64,000 nt of DNA, from positions 20,033,501 to 20,097,500 of the forward strand of contig NC_135245.1 in NCBI RefSeq assembly GCF_947623445.1. The letters run 5' to 3'. A program made the translations under genes and the position numbers. The notes under the pieces are model-generated. The model searched no databases, was not told the origin of the DNA, and saw nothing but the letters and a program-made list of their open reading frames with translations. Origin of the DNA: Clavelina lepadiformis. Its lineage: Eukaryota > Chordata > Ascidiacea > Aplousobranchia > Clavelinidae. Position 1 is the first letter of the stretch, and each line of letters begins with the position of its first letter. Positions 1-13,300 of the stretch are shown in pieces.

Positions 1-833
1 CTGTCTTGGAAGATGTGGAAGACAGAGCAAACTCACACCCCGCAAAGTGTGCCATTCACCATTTGTACAGAATTTAGTGGGAACGCCCGACGCCGGTTGA
101 TTTTACCGCCCCGTGGCCGTCTTGGGCGACACAAGTTCGGTGTTAAGTCCATCGGGGGTGAGGGTGCAAAGTCTGGCGGGGTTGTGCTGCCGCTGCTCAC
201 TCCGTTCATCGCGACGACCAAGACGACGCGCACCAATGCCTGAGCATTGAGCTTATTCGAACAGTTAATGGTGCGGTAGAGACGAAAGATTGTTTTGATA
301 CTTCGTCATCAGTCGTCGTTTGTTTGCTGAAGCAACAACTTTGAGTGGAACTGACGGAGTAGCCCCTTCCGTTGGCATGTGCTATGCAGTGAATGAGTGG
401 CTCCGTCGCGACGAAGCGAAGGATTTTGAATGCGCGAAAGGTTCAGAAAAATATCCAATTGCATGGGGTGTAGATATCCAGTTGCAGCACACAAGGCACT
501 GTTTATGACAATGTTGATCTGAAAGGTGTGTAGCTGCAACATAAAGGGGCATAATTGGGAAGCAAGAAGTTGGGAAGAGCAAGCTTGTCTGCTAAAGTGC
601 AGTGGGCTTCTTGGAAGTGAATGAGCGATGCTCAATAACAGTGAACTTGCTAGAAATAATGACTTCAATGTTCCGCCACAGTAATGTTGAAAAATTTTGT
701 TTCGTCTTAATGACGGCGGTTTTCTTTTTGCTTGAAACTGAACTTGCATTCAGAAGTATTATTGATTGCAATTTGATTGAATATGACAATTATGTGTTAA
801 ATTTTTCAAAACAAACAATTCTTCTGTTGACAG
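1..833. other. No gene recognised; GC-richer 5' segment, then AT-rich intron-like DNA
   Basis: The first ~300 bases are richer in G and C than the rest of the window and carry short open frames on both strands that match no family I know. From ~500 to 833 the sequence is AT-rich and ends in a clear splice acceptor before the exon at 834. A C8 exon would be expected upstream of that exon, as in all other cassettes, but none is present here. The expected exon must lie before the window, or it has been lost or replaced by an insertion. Short C8-exon to next-exon introns (about 120-320 bases) are normal in the other units. Confidence 0.4.
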
Positions 834-1353
834 GCTATAAAAAGTTTCATTGATGTCTGCCAAGAAATGGAGAGACATTTGTGCAATTGGAGACAAGACC
901 TTGGCAGGTCGAGCTTGGAATGTCCAGCTAACAGCCGATACCAAGGATGTGCCTCCCCCTGTCCTAACAGTTGCGCCAATCCTTCAGCTTCAACAAAGTA
1001 AAATAATTTTAAAACAAAATATGATTACATGTAAAGGTAATATGGTAATGGTCTAGAAATAACTAATGTTGGCCCTAATGGTTTAGAATTGATGAGAAAA
1101 ACGATAAAAAAGTCTTAATAAGACTTTAAACACGTTTCCATTCACCACATACCGGTACCTAGAACTGTGCATTTGTTTTTATATTTTATTTTCCAAGTAA
1201 TAATTGTGGCATGGTTTCGTTTTTTGTTTAGTTGTCCTATCCCTGGAACAGTTGAAGATTGTGTTTGCAACGAAGGTTTCATCAAAGATTGCAACCGCTG
1301 CATCCCAGCCAGTGAATGTGGAAGTGTTGTCAATGGAGCCTACGTCAGCAATG
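834..1353 (+). repeat. V1 cassette 0, 3' half only (C8 end + TIL)
   Basis: Exons 834-997 (164 bases) and 1232-1353 (122 bases), the same lengths as in all other units. The protein begins AIKSFIDVCQEMERHLCNW, which is more diverged than the other units, then runs into the common TIL sequence. The VWD and first C8 exons of this unit are not in the window. Confidence 0.8.
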
Positions 1354-4300
1354 GTGAGAGATTTTTTGAAGAATGTTTTTGTCCAATTAAAAGTAACTTG
1401 GTTTTAACTGTTTGTTTAAATTTACATTTTTTTCAGATTGCACATTTGGCGATGCTACAATTATGCCACCCACAGAACCACCAACTGAACCACCAACTGA
1501 CCCACCAACTGACCCACCCACAGAACCACCAACTGAACCACCAACTGACCCACCAACTGACCCACCAACTGACCCACCAACTGACCCACCAACTGACCCA
1601 CCAACTGACCCACCAACTGCTCCCCCAACTGACCCACCAACTGATCCACCAACTGACCCACCAACTGACTCACCAACTGATCCACCAACTGATCCACCTC
1701 CTCAACCTCCAAGTAGGAATGAATTTTGTTGAAAAATTTCTTATTGTGTTTGCACGATTTCTTATTGATTTTATCCTTTCTTCGTACAGTATCTGAGACC
1801 TTCTACCCATTCTAAAATATCTGAGAAATTCTACCGTTTTTAACACACTTTGTGTTTACTTTTAGGTGTCGGTGTTTGCCGCGCTTATGGCGATCCCCAC
1901 TATATCACACCCGATGGTAGAAAGTACGACTTCATGGGAAGTTGTGTCTATAATTTTGCGACAACAAACTCCCTTGAGCCGACTGATTCGAGATACTTTT
2001 CTATTGAAACTGCAAACGAACACAGACGAGGACACACCAGGGTGTCCTATTTGAGCAACGTCACAATCACGCTTGGAAGTGGTGACGTAATATTCATTGG
2101 AAAGGACGGTTACGCAACAGTGAGTAATTTAGAAGCAAATTGTTACTTTGCTTTCATGAATTTATGTGAATTTGTGAATAATAGATTGTTTTAAATAAAA
2201 AATTCAGTTAAATGGAAAAGAAGTTCAAGGTTATGAATCAGACAACTTCAATCTTGCTCCATCCGGCAATGGGATGGTCCTTACAACAAAATTCGGTCTC
2301 ACAGTTGATTTCAACGGAAACCGAATAATTGTGAGATTGCCAAGCACCTACAAAGAAATGGTAATGATCATCTCAAGTGTTATTTTTATCTCATTAGTTT
2401 TCTTGCTACAATCTTCAATAATTCTTTTGTTATAATTTGAATTTAGATCAACGGTTTATGCGGCAATTACAACGATGACGAAAGTGATGATCTTGAGAAA
2501 TCTGATGGAACCACAACAGATGATGTGAATGAGTTTGGTGATAGTCACCAGGTTGGAGATTGCGGAGATGAAACTCCAGATCCAATTGCTTGCTCTCCCG
2601 AGGATAGAGAGAAATGGTGAGAGTAACTAATTGTTTAACTTGGTTTAATTATCTTATAATTGAACAACTTTTTATGTTTAAATAATTTATTCTTGATTTA
2701 ATTTGTTTTCGTTCAGGAATCGACCGGAATTCTGCGGGTCCATGGAGCGATTGGACGTTTCATGCAAAGATGTTGTTGATTTTGATCTTTACAAAGAATC
2801 TTGTTTGTTCGATGCTTGTGCTACTGATGGAAACGAGGAAGTTATTACACAGGTTTGCGTTTGCCACAATGAAAACTAGTTACCGACCTTATTGTTTATA
2901 TTATCACTCTCAAAGCTTAACCATGGCTTTAAGAATTGTTTCAACATTATTTTTCTTTGATTTTTGAAGTGCCAGTTGTGGATAGGTAATTGGGTGTTTT
3001 TGTAACTATTTGCACTTTTATGAAGTGATTTTGTTGTATTTACCGATTGCGATTGATTATTATTTGCAAATTACTTAACTCTGCACTTACTGTAATTGCA
3101 TAAGTAACCTTCAAATTGGGGTTTTGTATTTTGTTTGGTCGACTTTCTTCTATACGTTTGAAGGCGATCGAAAGTTTGGTAAAAGATTGTCAAGAAAAAG
3201 GCGCCAACACCTGCAACTGGAGACAAGACCTTGGCAGGCCGACCTTAAAATGTCCAGCTAACAGCCATTACCAAGGATGTGCCTCCCCCTGTCCTGACAG
3301 TTGCGCCAATCCTTCAGCTTCAGTAAAGTAAGTTAGAGAGTGGAATGTGTTATTTTGAAAGCGGATATTGTTTATTGTTAACATTTACTTTGACATGTTT
3401 ATTTTATGTAGTTGCCAAATCCCTGGAACAATAGAAGATTGTGTTTGCAACGAAGGTTTCATCAAAGATTGCAACCGCTGCATCCCAGCCAGTGAATGTG
3501 GAAGTGTTGTCAATGGAGCCTACGTCAGCAACGGTGAGAGAGTTTTTGAAGAATGTTTTTGTCAAATTAAAAGTAACTTGGTTTAACTGTATGTTTTAAA
3601 TTTACATTTTTTTCAGACTGCACATTTGTCGATGCTACAATTATGCCACCCACAGAACCCCCAACTGACCCACCAACAGACCCACCAACTGACCCACCAA
3701 CTGATCCACCAACTGATCCACCAACTGAACCACCAACAGACCCACCAACAGACACACCAACTGACCCACCAACTGACCCACCAACTGATCCACCAACTGA
3801 TCCCCCAACTGACCCACCAACTGACCCACCAACTGACCCGCCAACAGACCCACCAACTGATCCACCAACTGATCCACCAACTGACCCGCCAACTGACCCA
3901 CCAACTGATCCACCTCCTCAACCTCCAAGTAGGAATGAATTTTGTTGAAAAGTTTCTTATTGTGTTTGCACAATTTCTTATTGATTTTATCCTTTCTTCG
4001 TACAGTATCTGAGACATTCTACCCATTCTAAAATATCTGAGAAATTCTACCGTTTTAACACACTTTGTGTTTACTTTTAGGTGTCGGTGTTTGCCGCGCT
4101 TATGGCGATCCCCACTATATCACACCCGATGGTAGAAAGTACGACTTCATGGGAAGTTGTGTCTATAATTTTGCGACAACAAACTCCCTTGAACCGACTG
4201 ATCCGAGATATTTTTCTATTGAAACTGCAAACGAACACAGACGAGGACACACCAGGGTGTCCTATTTGAGCAACGTCACAATCACGCTTGGAAGTGGTGA

Positions 4301-7300
4301 CGTAATATTCATTGGAAAGGACGGTTACGCAACAGTGAGTTCTTTAGAAGCAAATTGTTTCTTTGCTTTCATGAAATTATCACAATTTGTGATTGATTTA
4401 TTGTTTTTAATAAAAAATTCAGTTAAATGGAAAAGAAGTTCAAGGTTATGAATCAGACAACTTCAATCTTGCTCCATCCGGCAATGGGATGGTCCTTACA
4501 ACAAAATTCGGTCTCACAGTTGATTTCAACGGAAACCGAATAATTGTGAGATTGCCAAGCACCTACAAAGAAATGGTAATGATCATCTCAAGTGTTATTT
4601 TTATCTCATCAGTTTTCTTGCTACAATCTTCAATAATTCTTTTGTTATAATTTGAATTTAGATCAACGGTTTATGCGGCAATTACAACGATGACGAAAGT
4701 GATGATCTTGAGAAATCTGATGGAACCACAACAAATGATGTGAATGAGTTTGGTGATAGTCACCAGGCTGGAGATTGCGGAGATGAAACTCCAGATCCGA
4801 TTGTTTGCTCTCCTGAGGATAGAGAGAAATGGTAGGAGCAGCTAAATTCATGTTGTTAAGGTCTCGTAAATTAGTTGCTTTGTTAGTAAACTGGTTTTAC
4901 TTCAGGAATCGACCGGAATTCTGCGGGGCCATGGAAAGATATCGATACAATTGTGGAGATTTGGTTGATTTTGATCTTTACAAAGAATCTTGTTTGTTCG
5001 ATGCTTGTGCTACTGACGGAAACGAGGAAGTTATAACACAAGTAAGTTTTCGATTAGTTTTGTATCATTTTCACTTGCGTTAGTTTCCTGAATTCGTTTG
5101 TTTCATTCATTTCTGTATTAAACATATATTAAAGAAACCTTTTATAATGTTTACAAGATGAGTTTTACTTTTGCAGGCGATGCTTGGTTTTGTTGCTGAA
5201 TGCCAAGAAAAAGGCCGACAATTGTGCAACTGGAGACAAAATCTTGGCAGGCCGAGCTTGGAGTGTCCAGCTAACAGCCATTACCAAGGATGTGCCTCCC
5301 CCTGTCCTAACAGTTGCGCCAAACCTTCAGCTTCAACAAGGTGGGTCGTATTCATTTATCTGCTAGAGTACTGGTATTTTATAATTTTGAAACTCAAATA
5401 TGCGTAAACTTTCTGTTAAAGTATGCCAATTAGTTACCGCTGGATTAATCCTTAAAACAACTTTTATTTCAATCATCATTTCATTAGAAGTGTTACAAGA
5501 TTTCAAATTTATGTTAATGTACTGTTTGCTGTAACTGTAAACGGGTACAGCCAAAGCTAAACTAAGCATTCATTCAGAACATCATTATCAAGCAGCTATA
5601 TTGTAGCAGCATTGAATGCGTTTCCATATTCGTCATCTTGTTTATTTGAAATGTTTCAGTTGCCCGATCCCTGGAACAGTAGAAGATTGTGTTTGCAACG
5701 AAGGTTTCATCAAAGATTGCAACCGCTGCATCCCAGCCAGTGAATGTGGAAGTGTTGTCAATGGAGCCTACGTCAGCAACGGTGAGAGATTTTTTGAAGA
5801 ATGTTTTTGTAAAATTAAAAGTAACTTGGTTTTAACTGTTTGTTTAAATTTACATTTTTTTCAGATTGCACATTTGGCGATGCTACAATTATGCCACCCA
5901 CAGAACCGCCAACTGAACCACCAACTGACCCACCAACTGATCCACCAACTGAACCCCCAACTGAACCACCAACTGATCCACCAACTAACCCACCAACAGA
6001 CCCACCAACTGACCCACCAACTGACCCACCAACTGTCCCACCAACTGATCCACCAACTGATCCCCCAACTGACCCACCAACTGACCCACCAACTGACCCG
6101 CCAACAGACCCACCAACTGACCCACCAACTGAACCACCAACTGATCCACCAACTGATCCACCAACTGACCCACCAACTGAACCACCAACTGAGCCACCAA
6201 CTGATCCACCAACTGACCCGCCAACTGACCCACCAACTGATCCACCAACTGACCCACCTCCTCAACCTCCAAGTAAGAATGAATTTTGTTGGAAACTTTC
6301 TTACTGTGTTTGCACAATTTCCTATTGATTTTATCCTCTCTTCGTACAGTATCTGAGAAATTCTACCGTTTTTAACACACTTTGTGTTTACTTTTAGGTG
6401 TCGGTGTTTGCCGCGCTTATGGCGATCCCCACTATATCACACCCGATGGTAGAAAGTACGACTTCATGGGAAGTTGTGTCTATAATTTTGCGACAACCAA
6501 CTCCCTTGAACCGACTGATTCGAGATACTTTTCTATTGAAACTGCAAACGAACACAGACGAGGACACACCAGGGTGTCCTATTTGAGCAACGTCATAATC
6601 ACGCTTGGAAGTGGTGACGTAATATTCATTGGAAAGGACGGTTACGCAACAGTGAGTAATTTAGAAGCAAATTTTTACTTTGCTTTCATGAAATTATCAT
6701 AATTTGTGAATAATAGATTGTTTTAAATAAAAAATTCAGTTAAATGGAAAAGAAGTTCAAGGTTATGAATCAGACAACTTCAATCTTGCTCCATCCGGCA
6801 ATGGGATGGTCCTTACAACAAAATTCGGTCTCACAGTTGATTTCAACGGAAACCGAATAATTGTGAGATTGCCAAGCACCTACAAAGAAATGGTAATGAT
6901 CATCTCAAGTGTTATTTTTATCTCATCAGTTTTCTTGCTGCAATCTTCAATAATTCTTTTGTTATAATTTGAATTTAGATCAACGGTTTATGCGGCAATT
7001 ACAACGATGACGAAAGTGATGATCTTGAGAAATCTGATGGAACCACAACAGATGATGTGAATGAGTTTGGTGATAGTCACCAGGTTGGAGATTGCGGAGA
7101 TGAAACTCCAGATCCGATTGTTTGCTCTCCCGAGGATAGAGAGAAATGGTGAGAGTAACTAATTGTTTAACTTAGTTTAATTATCTTATAATTGAACGAC
7201 TTTTTTTGTTTAAATAATTTATTCTTGATTTAATTTGTTTTCGTTCAGGAATCGACCGGAATTCTGCGGGTCCATGGAGCGATTGGACGTTTCATGCAAA

Positions 7301-10300
7301 GATGTTGTTGATTTTGATCTTTACAAAGAATCTTGTTTGTTCGATGCTTGTGCTACTGATGGAAACGAGGAAGTTATTACACAGGTTTGCGCTTGCCACA
7401 ATGAAAACTAGTTACCGACCTTATTGTTTATATTATCACTCTCAAAGCTTAACCATGGCTTTAAGAATTGTTTCAACATTATTTTTCTTTGATTTTTGAA
7501 GTGCCAGTTGTGGATAGGTAATTGGGTGTTTTTGTAACTATTTGCACTTTTATGAAGTGATTTTGTTGTATTTACCGATTGCGATTGATTATTATTTGCA
7601 AATTACTTAACTCTGCACTTACTGTAATTGCATAAGTAACTTTCAAATAGGGGTTTTGTATTTTGTTTGCTCGACTTTCTTCTATACGTTTGAAGGCGAT
7701 CGAAAGTTTGGTAAAAGATTGTCAAGAAAAAGGTGCCAACACCTGCAACTGGAGACAAGACCTTGGCAGGCCGATCTTAAAATGTCCAGCTAACAGTCAT
7801 TACCAAGGATGTGCCTCCCCCTGTCCTGACAGTTGCGCCAATCCTTCAGCTTCAGTAAAGTGAGTTAGAGAGTGGAATGTTTTATATTGAAAGCGGATAT
7901 TGTTTATTGTTAACATTTACTTTGACATGTTTATTTTATGTAGTTGCCAAATCCCTGGAACAATAGAAGATTGTGTTTGCAACGAAGGTTTCATCAAAGA
8001 TTGCAACCGCTGCATCCCAGCCAGTGAATGTGGAAGTGTTGTCAATGGAGCCTACGTCAGCAACGGTGAGAGAGTTTTTGAAGAATGTTTTTGTCAAATT
8101 AAAAGTAACTTGGTTTAACTGTATGTTTTAAATTTACATTTTTTTCAGATTGCACATTTGGCGATGCTACAATTATGCCACCCACAGAACCCCCAACTGA
8201 CCCACCAACAGACCCACCAACTGACCCACCAACTGATCCACCAACTGATCCACCAACTGAACCACCAACTGACCCACCAACAGACCCACCAACTGACCCA
8301 CCAACTGACCCACCAACTGATCCACCAACTGATCCTCCAACTGACCCGCCAACAGACCCACCAACTGATCCACCAACTGATCCACCAACTGAACCGCCAA
8401 CTGACCCACCAACTGATCCACCTCCTCAACCTCCAAGTAGGAATGAATTTTGTTGAAAAGTTTCTTATTGTGTTTGCACATTTTCTTATTGATTTTATCC
8501 TTTCTTCGTACAGTATCTGAGACCTTCTACCCATTCTAAAATATCTGAGAAATTCTACCGTTTTAACACACTTTGTGTTTACTTTTAGGTGTCGGTGTTT
8601 GCCGCGCTTATGGCGATCCCCACTATATCACACCCGATGGTAGAAAGTACGACTTCATGGGAAGTTGTGTCTATAATTTTGCGACAACAAACTCCCTTGA
8701 ACCGACTGATTCGAGATATTTTTCTATTGAAACTGCAAACGAACACAGACGAGGACACACCAGGGTGTCCTATTTGAGCAACGTCACAATCACGCTTGGA
8801 AGTGGTGACGTAATATTCATTGGAAAGGACGGTTACGCAACCGTGAGTTCTTTAGAAGCAAATTGTTTCTTTGCTTTCATGAAATTATCACAATTTGTGA
8901 TTGATTTATTGTTTTTAATAAAAAATTCAGTTAAATGGAAAAGAAGTTCAAGGTTATGAATCAGACAACTTCAATCTTGCTCCATCCGGCAATGGGATGG
9001 TCCTTACAACAAAATTCGGTCTCACAGTTGATTTCAACGGAAACCGAATAATTGTGAGATTGCCAAGCACCTACAAAGAAATGGTAATGATCATCTCAAG
9101 TGTTATTTTTATCTCATCAGTTTTCTTGCTACAATCTTCAATAATTCTTTTGTTATAATTTGAATTTAGATCAACGGTTTATGCGGCAATTACAACGATG
9201 ACGAAAGTGATGATCTTGAGAAATCTGATGGAACCACAACAGATGATGTGAATGAGTTTGGTGATAGTCACCAGGTTGGAGATTGCGGAGATGAAACTCC
9301 AGATCCGATTGTTTGCTCTCCTGAGGATAGAGAGAAATGGTAGGAGCAGCTAAATTCATGTTGTTAAGGTCTCGTAAATTAGTTGCTTTGTTAGTAAACT
9401 GGTTTTACTTCAGGAATCGACCGGAATTCTGCGGGGCCATGGAAAGATATCGATACAATTGTGGAGATTTGGTTGATTTTGATCTTTACAAAGAATCTTG
9501 TTTGTTCGATGCTTGTGCTACTGACGGAAACGAGGAAGTTATAACACAAGTAAGTTTTCGATTAGTTTTGTATCATTTTCACTTGCGTTAGTTTCCTGAA
9601 TTCGTTTGTTTCATTCATTTCTGTATTAAACATATATTAAAGAAACCTTTTATAATGTTTACAAGATGAGTTTTACTTTTGCAGGCGATGCTTGGTTTTG
9701 TTGCTGAATGCCAAGAAAAAGGCCGACAATTGTGCAACTGGAGACAAGATCTTGGCAGGCCGAGCTTGGAGTGTCCAGCTAACAGCCATTACCAAGGATG
9801 TGCCTCCCCCTGTCCTAACAGTTGCGCCAAACCTTCAGCTTCAACAAGGTGGGTCGTATTCATTTATCTGCTAGAGTATTGGTATTTTATAATTTTGAAA
9901 CTCAAATATGCGTAAACTTTCTGTTAAAGTATGCCAATTAGTTACCGCTGGATTAATCCTTAAAACAACTTTTATTTCAATCATCATTTCATTAGAAGTG
10001 TTACAAGATTTCAAATTTATGTTAATGTACTGTTTGCTGTAACTGTAAACGGGTACAGCCAAAGCTAAACTAAGCATTCATTCAGAACATCATTATCAGG
10101 CAGCTATATTGTAGCAGCATTGAATGCGTTTCCATATTCGTCATCTTGTTTATTTGAAATGTTTCAGTTGCCCGATCCCTGGAACAGTAGAAGATTGTGT
10201 TTGCAACGAAGGTTTCATCAAAGATTGCAACCGCTGCATCCCAGCCAGTGAATGTGGAAGTGTTGTCAATGGAGCCTACGTCAGCAACGGTGAGAGATTT

Positions 10301-13300
10301 TTTGAAGGATGTTTTTGAAAAATTAAAAGTAACTTGGTTTTAACTGTTTGTTTAAATTTACATTTTTTTCAGATTGCACATTTGGCGATGCTACAATTAT
10401 GCCACCCACAGAACCGCCAACTGAACCACCAACTGACCCACCAACTGATCCACCAACTGAACCACCAACTGAACCACCAACTGATCCACCAACTAACCCA
10501 CCAACAGACCCACCAACTGACCCACCAACTGACCCACCAACTGTCCCACCAACTGACCCACCAACTGACCCGCCAACAGACCCACCAACAGACCCACCAA
10601 CTGAACCACCCACTGATCCACCAACTGATCCACCAACTGACCCACCAACTGAACCACCAACTGAGCCACCAACTGATCCACCAACTGACCCGCCAACTGA
10701 CCCACCAACTGATCCACCAACTGTTCCACCAACTGACCCACCAACTGACCCACCAACAGACCCACCAACAGACCCACCAACTGAACCACCCACTGATCCA
10801 CCAACAGACCCACCAACTGACCCACCAACTGACCCACCAACTGTCCCACCAACTGACCCACCAACTGACCCGCCAACAGACCCACCAACAGACCCACCAA
10901 CTGAACCACCCACTGATCCACCAACTGATCCACCAACTGACCCACCAACTGAACCACCAACTGAGCCACCAACTGATCCACCAACTGACCCGCCAACTGA
11001 CCCACCAACTGATCCACCAACTGACCCACCTCCTCAACCTCCAAGTAAGAATGAATTTTGTTGGAAACTTTCTTACTGTGTTTGCACAATTTCCTATTGA
11101 TTTTATCCTTTCTTCGTACAGTATCTGAGAAATTCTACCGTTTTTAACACACTTTGTGTTTACTTTTAGGTGTCGGTGTTTGCCGCGCTTATGGCGATCC
11201 CCACTATATCACACCCGATGGTAGAAAGTACGACTTCATGGGAAGTTGTGTCTATAATTTTGCGACAACAAACTCCCTTGAACCGACTGATTCGAGATAC
11301 TTTTCTATTGAAACTGCAAACGAACACAGACGAGGACACACCAGGGTGTCCTATTTGAGCAACGTCACAATCACGCTTGGAAGTGGTGACGTAATATTCA
11401 TTGGAAAGGACGGTTACGCAACAGTGAGTAATTTAGAAGCAAATTGTTACTTTGCTGTCATGAATTTATGTGAATTTGTGAATAATAGATTGTTTTAAAT
11501 AAAAAATTCAGTTAAATGGAAAAGAAGTTCAAGGTTATGAATCAGACAACTTCAATCTTGCTCCATCCGGGAATGGGATGGTCCTTACAACAAAATTCGG
11601 TCTCACAGTTGATTTCAACGGAAACCGAATAATTGTGAGATTGCCAAGCACCTACAAAGAAATGGTAATGATCATCTCAAGTGTTATTTTTATCTCATCA
11701 GTTTTCTTGCTGCAATCTTCAATAATTCTTTTGTTATAATTTGAATTTAGATCAACGGTTTATGCGGCAATTACAACGATGACGAAAGTGATGATCTTGA
11801 GAAATCTGATGGAACCACAACAGATGATGTGAATGAGTTTGGTGATAGTCACCAGGTTGGAGATTGCGGAGATGAAACTCCAGATCCGATTGTTTGCTCT
11901 CCCGAGGATAGAGAGAAATGGTGAGAGTAACTAATTGTTTAACTTAGTTTAATTATCTTATAATTGAACGACTTTTTTTGTTTAAATAATTTATTCTTGA
12001 TTTAATTTGTTTTCGTTCAGGAATCGACCGGAATTCTGCGGGTCCATGGAGCGATTGGACGTTTCATGCAAAGATGTTGTTGATTTTTACACTTACAAAG
12101 AATCTTGTTTGTTTGATGCTTGTGCTACTGATGGAAACGAGGAAGTTATTACACAGGTTTGCGTTTGCCACAATGAACACTAGTTACCGACCTTATTGTT
12201 TATACTATCACTCTCAAATCTTAACCATGGCTTTAAGAATTGTTTCAAAATTTTTTTTTTTTCGATTTTTGAAGTGCCCGTTTTGGTTAGGTAATTGACT
12301 GTTTTTGTTATTATTTTCACTTTTATGAAGTGATTTTGTTGTATTTACCAATTACGATTGATTATTATTCGCAAATTACATAACTCTGCACTTACTGTAA
12401 TTGCATTAGTAACTTTCAAAATGGGTTTTGAATTTTGTTTGTTCGACTTTGTTCTCTACGTTTGAAGGCGATCGAAAGTTTGGTCAAAGATTGTCAAGAA
12501 AAAGGCGCCAACACATGCAACTGGAGACAAGACCTTGGCAGGCCGATCTTAAAATGTCCAGCTAACAGCCATTACCAAGGATGTGCCTCCCCCTGTCCTG
12601 ACAGTTGCGCCAATCCTTCAGCTTCAGTAAAGTAAGTTAGAGAGTGGAATGTTTTATATTGAAAGCGGATATTGTTTATTGTTAACATTTACTTTGACAT
12701 ATATATTTTATGTAGTTGCCCAATCCCTGGAACAGTAGAAGATTGTGTTTGCAACGAAGGTTTCATCAAAGATTGCAACCGCTGCATCCCAGTCAGTGAA
12801 TGTGGAAGTGTTGTTGATGGAGCCTACGTCAGCAAAGGTGAAAAGATGTGTTTATTGTATCTGTGGTTTACTATATTAAGTTGTCCATTCATTTACGTAC
12901 AATTTGATCGTATTTACTTGATGGTATGACACAATTTCGACCTTTGTGTTCATTAGATTATTCGCAAAGTTTAATGGCGATTTATTTTAGATTGTCGTCG
13001 ACGTGGTAGGAAAGAACCGAAAGTGGACTCGGTCTTGTATCAGTGTGTGGAAGTTGGGAAGAAGAGCGAAGTCTTGTTCGGTTGTTCTTCATCATCGTCG
13101 ACGTCCAGATTATCTTGCGGGAGATGTGAGTTATCTCCTTGTTCTCTCCTTGCATAATTCCCTCAATATCCTACAGACTCAGTCGTCATCTTCAATCTCT
13201 ACTCACATTGCAGAAGTTAACCCTTTGGTTTCTTTACCAGATTGTCATCCCCCTCCGACCCATAAGAGCGTCTCCTACCGACCAGTTAAGGACCTGTATC

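Noticed and set aside
1167-1796. Plus-strand frame with HQLTHQL repeats continuing from the TIL exon
   Set aside because: Arises from reading through an 83-base intron and out of frame across the stalk. Kept only as a possible retention product, not as a gene.
10323-10913. Long minus-strand frame of GGSV repeats (and similar ones at 22041-22931, 3567-3755)
   Set aside because: Pure reverse-complement reading of the PPTD minisatellite, with no start context, splice sites or non-repeat domain. The plus-strand exon explains it.
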